From contig NZ_NPMS01000006.1 in the NCBI RefSeq assembly GCF_002266285.1, forward strand, positions 124,001 to 188,000: a DNA stretch of 64,000 nucleotides. The letters run 5' to 3'. Every line of letters starts with the position of its first letter. Within the stretch, counting starts at the first letter, position 1. The position numbers and the translations under genes were made by a program. The notes beneath the pieces were generated by a model. It saw nothing but the letters and a program-made list of their open reading frames with translations. It ran no database searches and was not told the origin of the DNA. This document shows, piece after piece, positions 7,142-15,953 of the stretch. The stretch is from Virgibacillus indicus. Lineage in GTDB: Bacteria > Bacillota > Bacilli > Bacillales > Amphibacillaceae.

Positions 7142-8587
7142 ATGAATGAAGTGAAACTGGAGAATTATTTAATGAATATAAACGGTGAATGGGTTGGTGA
7201 CGACCTTGATACGATTAATGTAGTGAATCCGGCAAATGGTGAAACAGTTGGAACAGTGCCCAGAGGAGGGGAAAAGGAAGCCAATCAGGCAATTGAAGCT
7301 GCACATAATGCCTTTCATTCATGGTCTCAACTGACTGCATATGAAAGAGCTGGCTATTTAAAACGCCTTCACCAGCTTATGCTTGATAATACGGAAGAGC
7401 TGGCAGAGATTATGACCCTTGAAATGGGAAAGCCAATCCATGAATCAAGGGGTGAAGTAAAATATGCCGCTTCATTCATCGAGTGGTTTGCTGAGGAAGG
7501 AAAGCGTATTTACGGTGAAACCATTCCTTCACACGTCTCAGGTAAGCGCTTGCAGGTTTGGAAGAAGCCTGTAGGTGTTGTAGCAGCAATTACGCCATGG
7601 AATTTCCCGGCAGCAATGCTGACACGTAAAATGGGTCCGGCATTGGCTGCAGGATGTACGGTGATTATGAAGCCATCAGGTGAAAGTCCTTTAACAGCTG
7701 TAAAACTGATGGAGCTCTGTGAACAGGCAGGATTTCCAAAAGGTGTTATTAACCTGGTAACCGGATCTTCATCGAAAATTGCCAAAGCGATTATGGAAAA
7801 TGATAAGGTACGTAAAATCACGTTTACAGGTTCAACTGAGGTCGGGAAAATTTTAATCCGCCAAAGTGCAGATCAAGTAAAAAGACTGTCACTGGAGCTC
7901 GGTGGGCATGCTCCGCTAATCGTGCTGGATGATGCAAATGTTGACGTTGCGGTTAAAGGGGTAATGGCTTCCAAATTCAGGAATGCTGGTCAAACGTGTA
8001 TTTGTGCAAATCGAATTTATGTACAGTCAGGTATCTACGATGCGTTTGTGGAAAAATTTTCGAAGGCTGTTGAAGAATTAAAAGTAGGTAATGGAATGAA
8101 TGAATCGGTTGATATCGGACCGTTAATAAACCAGGCTGGTCTGGATAAGGTGAATCATCATGTGGATGATGCAGTCAATAAAGGAGCCTCTGTTGTAACT
8201 GGTGGAAAATCGATTACGGAAGATAGGGGCGTTTTTTATCAGCCAACAGTAATCAAAGATGTTGACCAATCAATGGTGGTCATGCAAGAGGAAACATTCG
8301 GTCCTGTAGCACCAATCCAAAAAATAGAATCACTTGAGGAAGCAGCTGCTTTTGCAAACGATACGCCATATGGGCTGGCGGCCTATGTCTTCACGGAAAA
8401 TGTTGCCAAAGGAACACGACTGATTGAACAGCTTAATTTTGGTATTGTTGGCTGGAATGACGGAGCACCATCAGCTGCACAAGTTCCTTTTGGCGGCATG
8501 AAGGAAAGTGGGATCGGCAGAGAAGGCGGTCATGAAGGAATCGATGCTTTTGTAGAATCACAGTATGTTTCGATTGGTATGGAATGA
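7142..8587 (+). CDS. NAD(P)-dependent aldehyde dehydrogenase (succinate/aspartate-semialdehyde dehydrogenase, GabD/DoeC-like)
   Basis: A 481-residue aldehyde dehydrogenase. It has ITPWNFPAAMLTRK, FTGSTEVGK, the general-base Glu in LELGGHAP and the catalytic Cys in GQTCICANR, plus a C-terminal PFGGMKESGIGREGG. These are succinate-semialdehyde dehydrogenase hallmarks. In the ectoine route the matching enzyme DoeC oxidises aspartate semialdehyde, the transaminase product, to aspartate. It lies 60 bases behind the transaminase, with its own RBS (GATAGGAGTGG). The pairing with the transaminase mirrors gabTD, so a GABA shunt is the main alternative. Confidence 0.87.
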   Translation: MNEVKLENYLMNINGEWVGDDLDTINVVNPANGETVGTVPRGGEKEANQAIEAAHNAFHSWSQLTAYERAGYLKRLHQLMLDNTEELAEIMTLEMGKPIHESRGEVKYAASFIEWFAEEGKRIYGETIPSHVSGKRLQVWKKPVGVVAAITPWNFPAAMLTRKMGPALAAGCTVIMKPSGESPLTAVKLMELCEQAGFPKGVINLVTGSSSKIAKAIMENDKVRKITFTGSTEVGKILIRQSADQVKRLSLELGGHAPLIVLDDANVDVAVKGVMASKFRNAGQTCICANRIYVQSGIYDAFVEKFSKAVEELKVGNGMNESVDIGPLINQAGLDKVNHHVDDAVNKGASVVTGGKSITEDRGVFYQPTVIKDVDQSMVVMQEETFGPVAPIQKIESLEEAAAFANDTPYGLAAYVFTENVAKGTRLIEQLNFGIVGWNDGAPSAAQVPFGGMKESGIGREGGHEGIDAFVESQYVSIGME

Positions 8588-8608
8588 ATTCAGGGAGAGT
8601 GGTAGATA

Positions 8609-8992
8609 TTGAAAAAGCTTATACAATCACTGAATGCACCACAGCCAAGTGGTCCCTATTCTCAGGGAGTTAAAGCAGGAAATCTGATCTTTGTCTCAGG
8701 CCAGGATGGTGTTCAGCCAAACGGAGCTTCAGTAGGGGATTCGATTGCTGCACAGACAGAGGCGAGTCTGGAAAATATCAAAAATATTCTTACTGATGCA
8801 GGTGCAGGTTTATCAGATATTGTTTACATGACATGCCATCTATCAGAATTAAATGAAGAAACAGTTGCAGAATTCAACCATGTTTATGAGGCTTATTTTA
8901 AAGAGGTAGAAATAAAACCAGCGCGAATTACGGTTGGGAGTCAATTACTTGGCGTTAACGTAGAAATCAGTGCGGTTGCAGCGGTAAATTGA
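8609..8992 (+). CDS. RidA/YjgF-family imine/enamine deaminase
   Basis: A 127-residue protein of typical RidA length, with PQPSGPYSQGVKAGNLIFVSG at the N-terminus and the conserved KPARITVGSQLL segment carrying the catalytic Arg; VEISAVAAV closes the domain. RidA proteins hydrolyse reactive enamines and imines released by PLP enzymes. The start is TTG 8609 with GGGAGAG upstream. Its place between a PLP transaminase and a PLP dehydratase-like enzyme (EutB) suggests it clears imine by-products of this pathway; that is inference. Confidence 0.88.
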   Translation: MKKLIQSLNAPQPSGPYSQGVKAGNLIFVSGQDGVQPNGASVGDSIAAQTEASLENIKNILTDAGAGLSDIVYMTCHLSELNEETVAEFNHVYEAYFKEVEIKPARITVGSQLLGVNVEISAVAAVN

Positions 8993-9011
8993 CCAGCAGG
9001 AGGGGGCGCCT

Positions 9012-10274
9012 TTGGACTCCCTCTTTCTTAACTCTTTTGAAGCAATTAAACCAGGAAAGAAGGGATGGGGATTGGTTACAAAAAACAAATCGATATTGGC
9101 TCGTGCCGAAAAGCAAACAGAACAGCTTGTTTCCTGGCGGCGCAGACTGCATAAATTTCCTGAATTGAGCTTTCAGGAAATGGCGACAGCAAAGTTTGTG
9201 GCACAAACGTTAGAAAAAATCCCCGGTATGAAAGTGGAAACTGGTGCAGGTTATCCCACAGCGGTTATCGGGACGCTATCATCCGGCAGCGGCCGTTCCA
9301 TTGCTATTCGTGCGGACATGGATGCATTACCGATTCAGGAGGAAAATGAAAAGAACTATAAATCTCAGAATGAAGGAATTATGCATGCATGTGGTCATGA
9401 TGCACACACTGCTATCGCCCTCGGTGCTGCACGTATTTTGGGAGAGTCCTTTCAAAGAGGAGAGCTTCAGGGAACAGTCAAATTTTTATTTCAGCCTGCT
9501 GAGGAGATGGCAGATGAGCTTGGGTCAACCGGTGCTCCGTATATGATTAAGGCAGGTGCATTAGATGGAGTTGACCGTGTTATTGCACTGCATATGAGTC
9601 CGGAAAACCAGCTTGGTGAAGTTAAGGTTCATGATGGCTACAGCATGGCTAATGTCGATGTGTTTGAAGCAAAGATTTTTGCTACAGGCGGGCATGGGGC
9701 ATATCCTCATCTTGGAACAGATCCGATTTGGATGCTAGGGCCGGTGCTGCAGGCATTGCATGGTATTGCAGCACGTCGTGTCTCGCCGCTTGATTCAGCA
9801 GTGATCAGTGTTGGAAGCATCCAAGGTGGGTCAGCCAGCAATGTCATCCCATCCGAGGTGGAATTAAAAGGAACCATTCGAAGCTATCTGCCGGACGTTC
9901 GAAAATTACTGCATACCGAGCTTGAAAAGGCATTTTCACTCGTTCAGGTATTTGATGGAGCCTATGATTTAAAGATAACGCCAGAAGACCCATCACTTAA
10001 AAATGATCCTGCCGTGAATCAACTGATAAAGCGCACAATTAATAATCTGTATCCTGACTTTACTATAGTGGATGAGCCATTTGGTTTAGGAGGCGAGGAT
10101 TTTGCACACATGACCAATACCGTACCAGGGGCAATGTTTTTCCTCGGATGCGCTATTGATGATGAACTGAACCGAGACCTCCATACACCCCATTTCGATA
10201 TTGATGAAAAGGTTTTGCCTGTCGGTGTGGCAATTATGGCGGAAGCAGTGCGAAGATTTTTAAGTGGTGATTAA
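9012..10274 (+). CDS. M20-family amidohydrolase, candidate N-acetyl-diaminobutyrate deacetylase
   Basis: A 420-residue M20D metallo-amidohydrolase. Metal-binding motifs are visible: RADMDALPIQEE, HACGHDAHTA and FQPAEE; GHGAYPH lies in the lid domain and GLGGEDFAHM near the C-terminus carries a further ligand. The TTG start at 9012 follows AGGAGGGGG by five bases. The family removes acyl groups from N-acyl amino acids. In known ectoine pathways the deacetylase DoeB/EutE belongs to the unrelated AstE/AspA family, and none is seen here. This enzyme is therefore a reasonable functional replacement, acting on N-acetyl-diaminobutyrate made by the M24 hydrolase. A DoeB gene may instead lie left of the window. 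Confidence 0.8.
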   Translation: MDSLFLNSFEAIKPGKKGWGLVTKNKSILARAEKQTEQLVSWRRRLHKFPELSFQEMATAKFVAQTLEKIPGMKVETGAGYPTAVIGTLSSGSGRSIAIRADMDALPIQEENEKNYKSQNEGIMHACGHDAHTAIALGAARILGESFQRGELQGTVKFLFQPAEEMADELGSTGAPYMIKAGALDGVDRVIALHMSPENQLGEVKVHDGYSMANVDVFEAKIFATGGHGAYPHLGTDPIWMLGPVLQALHGIAARRVSPLDSAVISVGSIQGGSASNVIPSEVELKGTIRSYLPDVRKLLHTELEKAFSLVQVFDGAYDLKITPEDPSLKNDPAVNQLIKRTINNLYPDFTIVDEPFGLGGEDFAHMTNTVPGAMFFLGCAIDDELNRDLHTPHFDIDEKVLPVGVAIMAEAVRRFLSGD

Positions 10275-10397
10275 GCGTATGGCTGCGGTGGAATGAGTGA
10301 AGAACGGATAAGCTTAGGTCCCTAACGAATATTTTTGATATTGGTTCTTCCAAGAGTCAAAACTAATAAACTCATAAATTCAAAAGGGGGGTATAAA

Positions 10398-11375
10398 ATG
10401 TCAGAAAAGCCTGTTGTCCTGCGTGATATCTGGAAGGCGAAAAAAAGAATAGCGCCTTTTGTTCCGAAATCCCCACTTCTTTACTCTGAAAAATTATCCG
10501 AGATTACAGGAAGCTCTGTTTATCTAAAACTGGAAAACCTTAACCCCAGCGGATCATTTAAAATCAGGGGTGCAGCCAATAAAATTTTAAGCTTAACCCC
10601 GGAGGAACAACAAAAGGGTGTCACAACATTTTCCACTGGGAATTTTGGGATGAGTGTTGCTTATATTTCTAATAAACTAGGAATCAATGCAACGGTCTGC
10701 ATTTCCAAACGCGTACCAAAAGCAAAGGTAGAAGTATTGGAGCGGTCAGGTGCACAGATAGAAATCCATGGCGAATCCCAGGATGATGCAGAAAAGCGGT
10801 GCTATGAGCTTGAAAAAGAAGGACTCACGGTCATCCATCCATTTGATGATCCACATGTTATTGCAGGTCAGGGGACAATAGGTCTGGAAATATTAGAGGA
10901 TCTGCCAGAAGCAGATACAGTAATCGGCGGCTTATCCGGTGGAGGTCTTCATTCTGGACTTGGAGTCGCTCTAAAAGAGAACGATCCTGAAATTCAGGTA
11001 GTTGGAATATCAACGGCTCGTGGTGCAGCCATGTATGAAAGTATTCGGGCAGGGAAACCGGTTATTGTCAAAGAACAAGACACGCTAGCTGATAGTCTGC
11101 TGGGCGGGATTGGGATAAATAACCAATACACGTTTGAAATGGTCCAGCACTATGTTGATAAAATTATTTTGCTCGAAGAATCGGCAATTGCTGATGGAAT
11201 GGTATTCATGCTGGATAAGCATCGTATGATAATCGAGGGTGCAGCTGCGTCAGGAATTGGTGCCATATTAACAAATAAAGTCCAGCTTGGCTCACAAGTT
11301 GTAATTGTAATAAGTGGATCAAGTGTGGATACGTCAGTTCTATTGGATTTAGCAAATGAGCAATTTTATTTGTGA
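10398..11375 (+). CDS. eutB: EutB-like PLP dehydratase (hydroxyectoine utilisation)
   Basis: Fold-type II PLP enzyme of the threonine dehydratase group, 325 residues. The PLP Lys is in SGSFKIRGAANK, the substrate loop is STGNFGMSVAY (instead of SAGNHAQG) and the phosphate-binding loop is LSGGGLHSG. The altered substrate loop sets it apart from IlvA at 43811-44800 and fits EutB as I remember it. EutB helps turn the hydroxylated branch into aspartate, probably by dehydrating 3-hydroxyaspartate; that role is inferred. The start is ATG 10398 behind AAAAGGGGGG; the open frame extends further upstream without a usable RBS. The usual partner EutC (cyclodeaminase family) is absent from the window. 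Confidence 0.75.
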   Translation: MSEKPVVLRDIWKAKKRIAPFVPKSPLLYSEKLSEITGSSVYLKLENLNPSGSFKIRGAANKILSLTPEEQQKGVTTFSTGNFGMSVAYISNKLGINATVCISKRVPKAKVEVLERSGAQIEIHGESQDDAEKRCYELEKEGLTVIHPFDDPHVIAGQGTIGLEILEDLPEADTVIGGLSGGGLHSGLGVALKENDPEIQVVGISTARGAAMYESIRAGKPVIVKEQDTLADSLLGGIGINNQYTFEMVQHYVDKIILLEESAIADGMVFMLDKHRMIIEGAAASGIGAILTNKVQLGSQVVIVISGSSVDTSVLLDLANEQFYL

Positions 11376-11402
11376 AATTGGAAATGACTAGGAGGTTTTA
11401 GC

Positions 11403-12257
11403 ATGACTAAAATGCTGTTTAATGACCAAATTATGGATCGGGAGAATTTGATAGATATAGAGGACCGCGCCTACCAATTTGGGGATGGAATCTATGAAGT
11501 TATCGGTGTTTACGATGGAACTCCGCTCATGCTGGATGAGCATATGGAACGTCTGGAAAGAAGTGCTGATGAAGTTCAGCTGAAACTCCCAGCTTCAATA
11601 AATGAGCTTAAAGTTAAGCTTCTGGAACTGGTTGCAGCCAATAAATTGAATGAGGGAATTATTTATATGCAGGTATCACGCGGAACTTCACCAAGATGGC
11701 ATGAGTTTCCGGGACTTGATGTTATGCCTGTAACTGTTGCTTATACCAGAGAGGAAGAACGTATGAGTGATGTGGAGGACCAGGGTGCGAATGCTGTTCT
11801 GACAGAGGATATTCGCTGGCTTCGCTGCGATATTAAGACACTGAACCTTTTGCCAAATGTGCTTGCAAAACAAAAGGCTGTTGAAAATAATGCGGTTGAA
11901 GCAATACTTCACCGTGGTGATACTGTAACGGAAGCAAGTGCGTCGAATGTATTTATCGTAAAAGACGGTGAGCTTTATACGCACCCCGCAAATAACTATA
12001 TTTTGAATGGCATTACAAGACGAAAAGTTTTGCAAATTTGTGATGATCTAAATTTGAAGGTGAACGAGAAAACGTATACAGTTACGGAACTATTTAAGGC
12101 TGACGAAGTATTTATTACAGCTACAAAATCAGATATTATTCCTATTTTGAAAATTGATGACAAGATTATTGGAAGTGGAAAACCTGGTGAAATAACTAAA
12201 AAAGTTGTCCAGGAATTTCGCAGTTTGTATCAGCAGCATGCTGAAAAAAGCTCATAA
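11403..12257 (+). CDS. dat: D-amino acid aminotransferase
   Basis: A 284-residue fold-type IV transaminase. It shows YQFGDGIYEV (with the active-site Tyr), RGTSPRWHEFP (Arg and His that bind the substrate carboxylate in D-alanine transaminase), the PLP Lys in RCDIKTLNLL, and EASASNVFIVKDG. These match Bacillus D-amino acid transaminase closely. It moves amino groups between D-amino acids and 2-oxoacids. The start is ATG 11403 behind AGGAGG. It lies between eutB and a divergent racemase, so here it may take part in catabolism of a D- or hydroxy-amino acid rather than in wall synthesis; that is inferred from context. Confidence 0.88.
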   Translation: MTKMLFNDQIMDRENLIDIEDRAYQFGDGIYEVIGVYDGTPLMLDEHMERLERSADEVQLKLPASINELKVKLLELVAANKLNEGIIYMQVSRGTSPRWHEFPGLDVMPVTVAYTREEERMSDVEDQGANAVLTEDIRWLRCDIKTLNLLPNVLAKQKAVENNAVEAILHRGDTVTEASASNVFIVKDGELYTHPANNYILNGITRRKVLQICDDLNLKVNEKTYTVTELFKADEVFITATKSDIIPILKIDDKIIGSGKPGEITKKVVQEFRSLYQQHAEKSS

Positions 12258-12295
12258 TTAAAAGCGAATAATTTAAAAGACAGGGGGAGCCTATC

Positions 12296-13426
12296 TTGCA
12301 GAGATCAGAAATCAGTTCACAGGGTCCTACAATAGCAGAAATAGACTTATCTGCCTTTAAGGAAAACGTAAAAACATTAAAACTGACTGCCAAAAAGAGT
12401 ATGCTCCTCGCTGTTATTAAAACAAATGCCTATGGACATGGGGTTGTACCAATCGGCCTAGCAGCTGTTGAAGCCGGAGCAGAACGCCTTGGTGTCACAA
12501 CGGTGAAAGAAGGTGCTTTGCTTCGTGAAAATGACATCTCTGTTCCGGTCCATCTCTTAAGTGCAGTGATGCCGGAGCAGGCAGATGAAATTGCAGCAAA
12601 AAACCTCACAGCATCGGTTTCTTCCAAGGAATTAGCGGTGGCCTTGAGCAGGGCAGCTGTAAAAAAAGGAAATAGTATTTCAGTTCACTTGAAAATAGAT
12701 ACAGGTCTGCACAGGTTTGGCATTGAACCAGATGAAGCAATTGCATTTTGCCAAAGCTGTTATCATTTACCAAACCTTCATTGGGAAGGGATTTATACTC
12801 ATTTTTCCAGTGCAGATGAAGCGGATTGGGAAACAACGGAAAAACAGTATAAATTATTTATGAGGACTGTTTCTAAATTAGCAGATCAGGGATTTTTCTT
12901 TCCAATTTATCATGTTGGCGGTTCAACTATTACAATTGAAAGAAGTGATATGCATCTGGATATAGTAAGACCTGGCATCGCGTTATTTGGTTATCAGCCA
13001 GACGCCCGCCAGGAGAAAATAATTTCAGTAAAGCCAGTCATGAAGCTGAAATCAAAGATTCTTCATATCAAAGAGCTTCCTCCGAAAACACCAGTTGGAT
13101 ATGGTGGAGAGTATGTTACGGAAACAACCAAAAAAATTGCTGTAGTTCCGATTGGTCATGGCGATGGTTATCAGCGAGCCCTGTCAAATAAAGGGGAAAT
13201 GCTTGTTGGTGGAAAACGGGCAAAAATTATTGGTACGATTTCCCTCGATCAGACCCTAATTGATATTACAAATATTCCAAATGTCAAGGTAGGCGATGAG
13301 GTTGTATTGCTGGGAAGCCAGGGTGACGAGATGATTTCCGCACGAGACATTGCAGGCTGGATGGACAGTATTGTTGATGAAGTGCTGGCGGGTTTGATGG
13401 AAAGAGTAAGGCGGGTGTATGTGTAA
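12296..13426 (+). CDS. Alanine-racemase-family PLP enzyme with altered active-site gate
   Basis: A 376-residue fold-type III racemase. The PLP Lys is in AVIKTNAYGHG, the barrel motif in VRPGIALFGYQP, and the catalytic Tyr in VGYGGEY. Several residues that line the substrate channel of true Alr differ: IGYADG is IGHGDG, the CMDQ block is SLDQ, and the C-terminal TxxYE block is SIVDEV (Tyr to Asp). The start is TTG 12296 behind AGGGGGAG. It probably racemises or binds something larger or more polar than alanine. Its neighbours (EutB, D-amino acid transaminase, antiporter) suggest a hydroxyectoine-derived amino acid. A normal alanine racemase remains the conservative reading. Confidence 0.8.
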   Translation: MQRSEISSQGPTIAEIDLSAFKENVKTLKLTAKKSMLLAVIKTNAYGHGVVPIGLAAVEAGAERLGVTTVKEGALLRENDISVPVHLLSAVMPEQADEIAAKNLTASVSSKELAVALSRAAVKKGNSISVHLKIDTGLHRFGIEPDEAIAFCQSCYHLPNLHWEGIYTHFSSADEADWETTEKQYKLFMRTVSKLADQGFFFPIYHVGGSTITIERSDMHLDIVRPGIALFGYQPDARQEKIISVKPVMKLKSKILHIKELPPKTPVGYGGEYVTETTKKIAVVPIGHGDGYQRALSNKGEMLVGGKRAKIIGTISLDQTLIDITNIPNVKVGDEVVLLGSQGDEMISARDIAGWMDSIVDEVLAGLMERVRRVYV

Positions 13427-13471
13427 TGTAAGAAACATATTTAAACAGTATTATGAAATAGGAGGTTACTT

Positions 13472-15022
13472 ATGGATTTTTTGTCTGTTGTTCCACCACT
13501 GGTTGCAGTATTACTGGCAATATTTACAAAAAGAGTTCTGATTTCACTTTTTATAAGTATTTGGGTAGGCGGTCTGATTGCTGCCGGAGGTAATCCATTC
13601 GAAGCAGTCGGCTTAACATTCACATGGATGAAGGATGTTATGATTGATCCATGGAATGCGCGATTTCTTGTTATGACTGCATTGCTTGGAATTGGGGCTG
13701 CATTTATGTTTAAAACAGGTGGCTCTGATGGATTAATAAGAGTTTTGGAAAGTAAATTGACTTCAGGGAAAAGAGTACAGCTTCTGGCATACTTCTTAGG
13801 AATCATCGTTTTCTTCAATGATTATGTGAACTCCGTAATAGTTGGAAATGCAACAAAAGACATCACCGCTAAACATAAGGTTTCAAGAGAGAAGCTATCC
13901 TACGTAATTGACTCAACTGCTGCTCCAATTGCAACTATCGGCCCTGTATCAGACTGGATTGGATTTCAGGTATCTCTGATTGCTGCAGCCTTTGCGAGTA
14001 TAAGCATAATTGGATTCGAACCTTACTTCGCTTTTCTGCAATCGATTCCTTGGAACTTTTATGCGATACTTTGTCTGCTGGCCGTTCCGATGATAATACT
14101 TGGCAAGGATTTTGGTCCGATGGCAAAAGCAGAACACCGTGCAAAAACAACAGGCAAATTAATACCCGATGGATCAACACCATTATCTTCTGTAGACCAG
14201 GATTTAGGTGAACCCCATAAGAAAGATGGGAGTATCTGGAACTTTATTCTTCCATTGGTAACACTCATTACGGTTAGCATCTGGGGGTTATGGTATACAG
14301 GTGGCGGAGCTGAAGGGATTTCCATAATGGACGCACTCGCTGCTACCGATGTTTCGATCGCCTTGACTTGGGGTGCCTTTGCAATGACATTGGTAGGCAT
14401 TATACTTGCCCTCATTCAAGGCATGGATTTTAAAAAGATTGAGGAAACCTTGCTTGGCGGGATTAGAACGATGCTTCCTGCACTTATCATAATCATTCTC
14501 GCATGGTCGATAGGGACCGTAACTTCTGTGCTGGGTACCGCAGAATATGTAGTCAGTGTAACAGAAGGCTGGATGACAGCAGCATTGTTGCCATTCCTAG
14601 TTTTCGTTATTGGCATGTTTATTTCTTTTGCTACGGGTACTTCATGGGGCACTATGTCCATTCTTACACCGATCGCAATCCCGCTTGCATATACAATGGG
14701 AGGAGAAGATTTAATCCCCATCATTATTGGAGCAATTTTTGCAGGAGCAATTTTCGGGGATCATGTTTCACCAATCTCGGATACAACCGTAATGGCATCC
14801 ATATTTGCTGAATCTGATCACATTGCCCATGTTAATACACAAATCCCGTACGCAATGGTACCCGCGGGAATAGCTGGAGTGTTATACCTGTCGTATTCAT
14901 TGATTGGAAATGGGTATGTTTTATTGATTGCTGGTATTGTAGTTCAGTTCTTCCTGCTCCGGTATTTGGGGAACAGGCACGAGAAGAAACATATGAAAGC
15001 GGAGAAAAAGATTGGTGCATAA
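13472..15022 (+). CDS. NhaC-family Na+/H+ (or Na+/substrate) antiporter
   Basis: A 516-residue polytopic membrane protein with about 11-12 hydrophobic segments. It has the family signature FNDYVNSVIVGN, then STAAPIATIGPVSDWIGFQ and, near the C-terminus, SFATGTSWGTMSILTPIAIPLA and FGDHVSPISDTTVMAS. These two STP-like blocks line the transport path in NhaC proteins. Family members swap Na+ for H+ or drive amino-acid/organic-acid exchange. The start is ATG 13472 behind TAGGAGG. As the last gene of the ectoine cluster it could export sodium or exchange a pathway product; the real substrate is unknown. Confidence 0.85.
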   Translation: MDFLSVVPPLVAVLLAIFTKRVLISLFISIWVGGLIAAGGNPFEAVGLTFTWMKDVMIDPWNARFLVMTALLGIGAAFMFKTGGSDGLIRVLESKLTSGKRVQLLAYFLGIIVFFNDYVNSVIVGNATKDITAKHKVSREKLSYVIDSTAAPIATIGPVSDWIGFQVSLIAAAFASISIIGFEPYFAFLQSIPWNFYAILCLLAVPMIILGKDFGPMAKAEHRAKTTGKLIPDGSTPLSSVDQDLGEPHKKDGSIWNFILPLVTLITVSIWGLWYTGGGAEGISIMDALAATDVSIALTWGAFAMTLVGIILALIQGMDFKKIEETLLGGIRTMLPALIIIILAWSIGTVTSVLGTAEYVVSVTEGWMTAALLPFLVFVIGMFISFATGTSWGTMSILTPIAIPLAYTMGGEDLIPIIIGAIFAGAIFGDHVSPISDTTVMASIFAESDHIAHVNTQIPYAMVPAGIAGVLYLSYSLIGNGYVLLIAGIVVQFFLLRYLGNRHEKKHMKAEKKIGA

Positions 15023-15063
15023 ATGGTAAGTTAAGCATTTAACTCCTAAATAAATTTATACTT

Positions 15064-15110
15064 AAAGCCTTCACTCAGAACCTATGTATTTTGAGTGAAA
15101 GGCTTTTTAA
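15064..15110 (+). terminator. Rho-independent terminator closing the ectoine cluster
   Basis: AAAGCCTTCACTCA and TGAGTGAAAGGCTTTT form a long stem (one bulged A) around a loop of about 12 bases, followed by T residues. Confidence 0.85.
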
Positions 15111-15160
15111 TTTTCAAAAACAACACCCATATTTCAGAATATTTACATTTCACTATTGTA

Positions 15161-15189
15161 TTTACTTGTTTTTTCGATTACAATATAAC
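15161..15189 (+). promoter_or_regulatory. Probable sigma-A promoter of the acyl-CoA operon
   Basis: TTTACT (15161-15166), a 17-nt spacer, and TATAAC (15184-15189). The -35 is imperfect, which suits a regulated catabolic operon. Confidence 0.5.
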
Positions 15190-15210
15190 TGATACAAAAA
15201 TAAAACAATC

Positions 15211-15227
15211 ATTCCATTATACGGAAT
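15211..15227. promoter_or_regulatory. Candidate IclR operator
   Basis: ATTCC-attatac-GGAAT is an inverted repeat with a 7-base spacer, 21 bases after the -10 and before the first gene. Its form is like IclR-family operators, and an IclR gene ends this cluster at 21787-22545. Regulation by that protein is inferred. Confidence 0.45.
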
Positions 15228-15275
15228 AATGAGTTATTGCTAAAATAGCTACTTTACACCATTGGAGGGAGAGTA

Positions 15276-15953
15276 TTGGAAAAGTTAATCGAACGAAGTG
15301 ATATTTTAAACTTCATCAACAATGGGGACACATTGCTTGTCGGCGGGTTTGGTCTATCAGGAACTCCACTTACCTTAATTGATGAATTAGCGGCTTCTGA
15401 TAAGAAAGACTTGACGATTGTCAGCAACAATCTGGGAGAAGAAGGTAGAGGACTTGGAAAGCTGCTGCTGTCCGGCTGCCTGAAAAAAGCAAAAGGTTCC
15501 TATTTCACAACAAATCGTGATGCAGTTCAGGCATGGAGTGATGGAAAACTGGAAATTGAACTCATTCCCCAAGGGACACTCGCTGAAGCCGTACGCTGTG
15601 GTGGTGCAGGTATCGGAGGGTTTTATACAAAAACCGCTGTGGGTACAAAGGTTGCTGAAGGTAAAGAAGAAAAGGTGTTCGATGGGGAGACATATATTTT
15701 AGAGAGAGCCATCAAAGGAGATGTTTCTTTAATCAAAGCTTTGAAAGCGGATACACTCGGGAATCTTGTTTACGACCATACTGGCAGAAACTTCAATGCA
15801 GTCATGGCGACCGCTGGTAAGATCGTCATCGCTGAAGTCGATGAGATTGTTGAAGCAGGAGAGCTTGACCCACTGGAAATCGTCACACCACATCTTTATG
15901 TAGATTATATTGTGAAAAATAAATATGTGAAAAAAAGGAGGAAAATACGTTGA
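15276..15953 (+). CDS. 3-oxoacid/acetate CoA-transferase subunit A
   Basis: A 225-residue alpha subunit of a family I CoA-transferase (ScoA/AtoD type). The glycine-rich GGFGLSGTP is near residue 22, SNNLGEEGRG is the substrate-side loop, and GGAGIGGFYT and FNAVMATAGKIVIAEVDEIV are typical. With subunit B it moves CoA between acetyl- or succinyl-CoA and a short-chain acid, activating the acid for breakdown. The start is TTG 15276 behind GGAGGGAG. It is the first gene of a six-gene operon and overlaps subunit B by four bases. Likely substrates are acetoacetate or butyrate. Confidence 0.9.
   Translation: MEKLIERSDILNFINNGDTLLVGGFGLSGTPLTLIDELAASDKKDLTIVSNNLGEEGRGLGKLLLSGCLKKAKGSYFTTNRDAVQAWSDGKLEIELIPQGTLAEAVRCGGAGIGGFYTKTAVGTKVAEGKEEKVFDGETYILERAIKGDVSLIKALKADTLGNLVYDHTGRNFNAVMATAGKIVIAEVDEIVEAGELDPLEIVTPHLYVDYIVKNKYVKKRRKIR

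Noticed and set aside
5729-8587. Plain gabT-gabD GABA operon
   Set aside because: Possible by sequence, but the same operon continues with RidA, M20 amidohydrolase and EutB, and lies next to ehuBCDA, so ectoine catabolism is favoured; kept as an alternative in the entries.
10398-13426. Beta-hydroxyaspartate cycle (BhcABCD-like)
   Set aside because: EutB and the racemase-fold enzyme resemble two of its families, but no iminosuccinate reductase or aspartate-glyoxylate transaminase is present, and the racemase keeps Alr rather than aldolase motifs.
13441-13818. Minus-strand open frames inside the NhaC, thiolase and ABC ATPase genes
   Set aside because: Antisense shadows of well-supported genes without RBS or family features.
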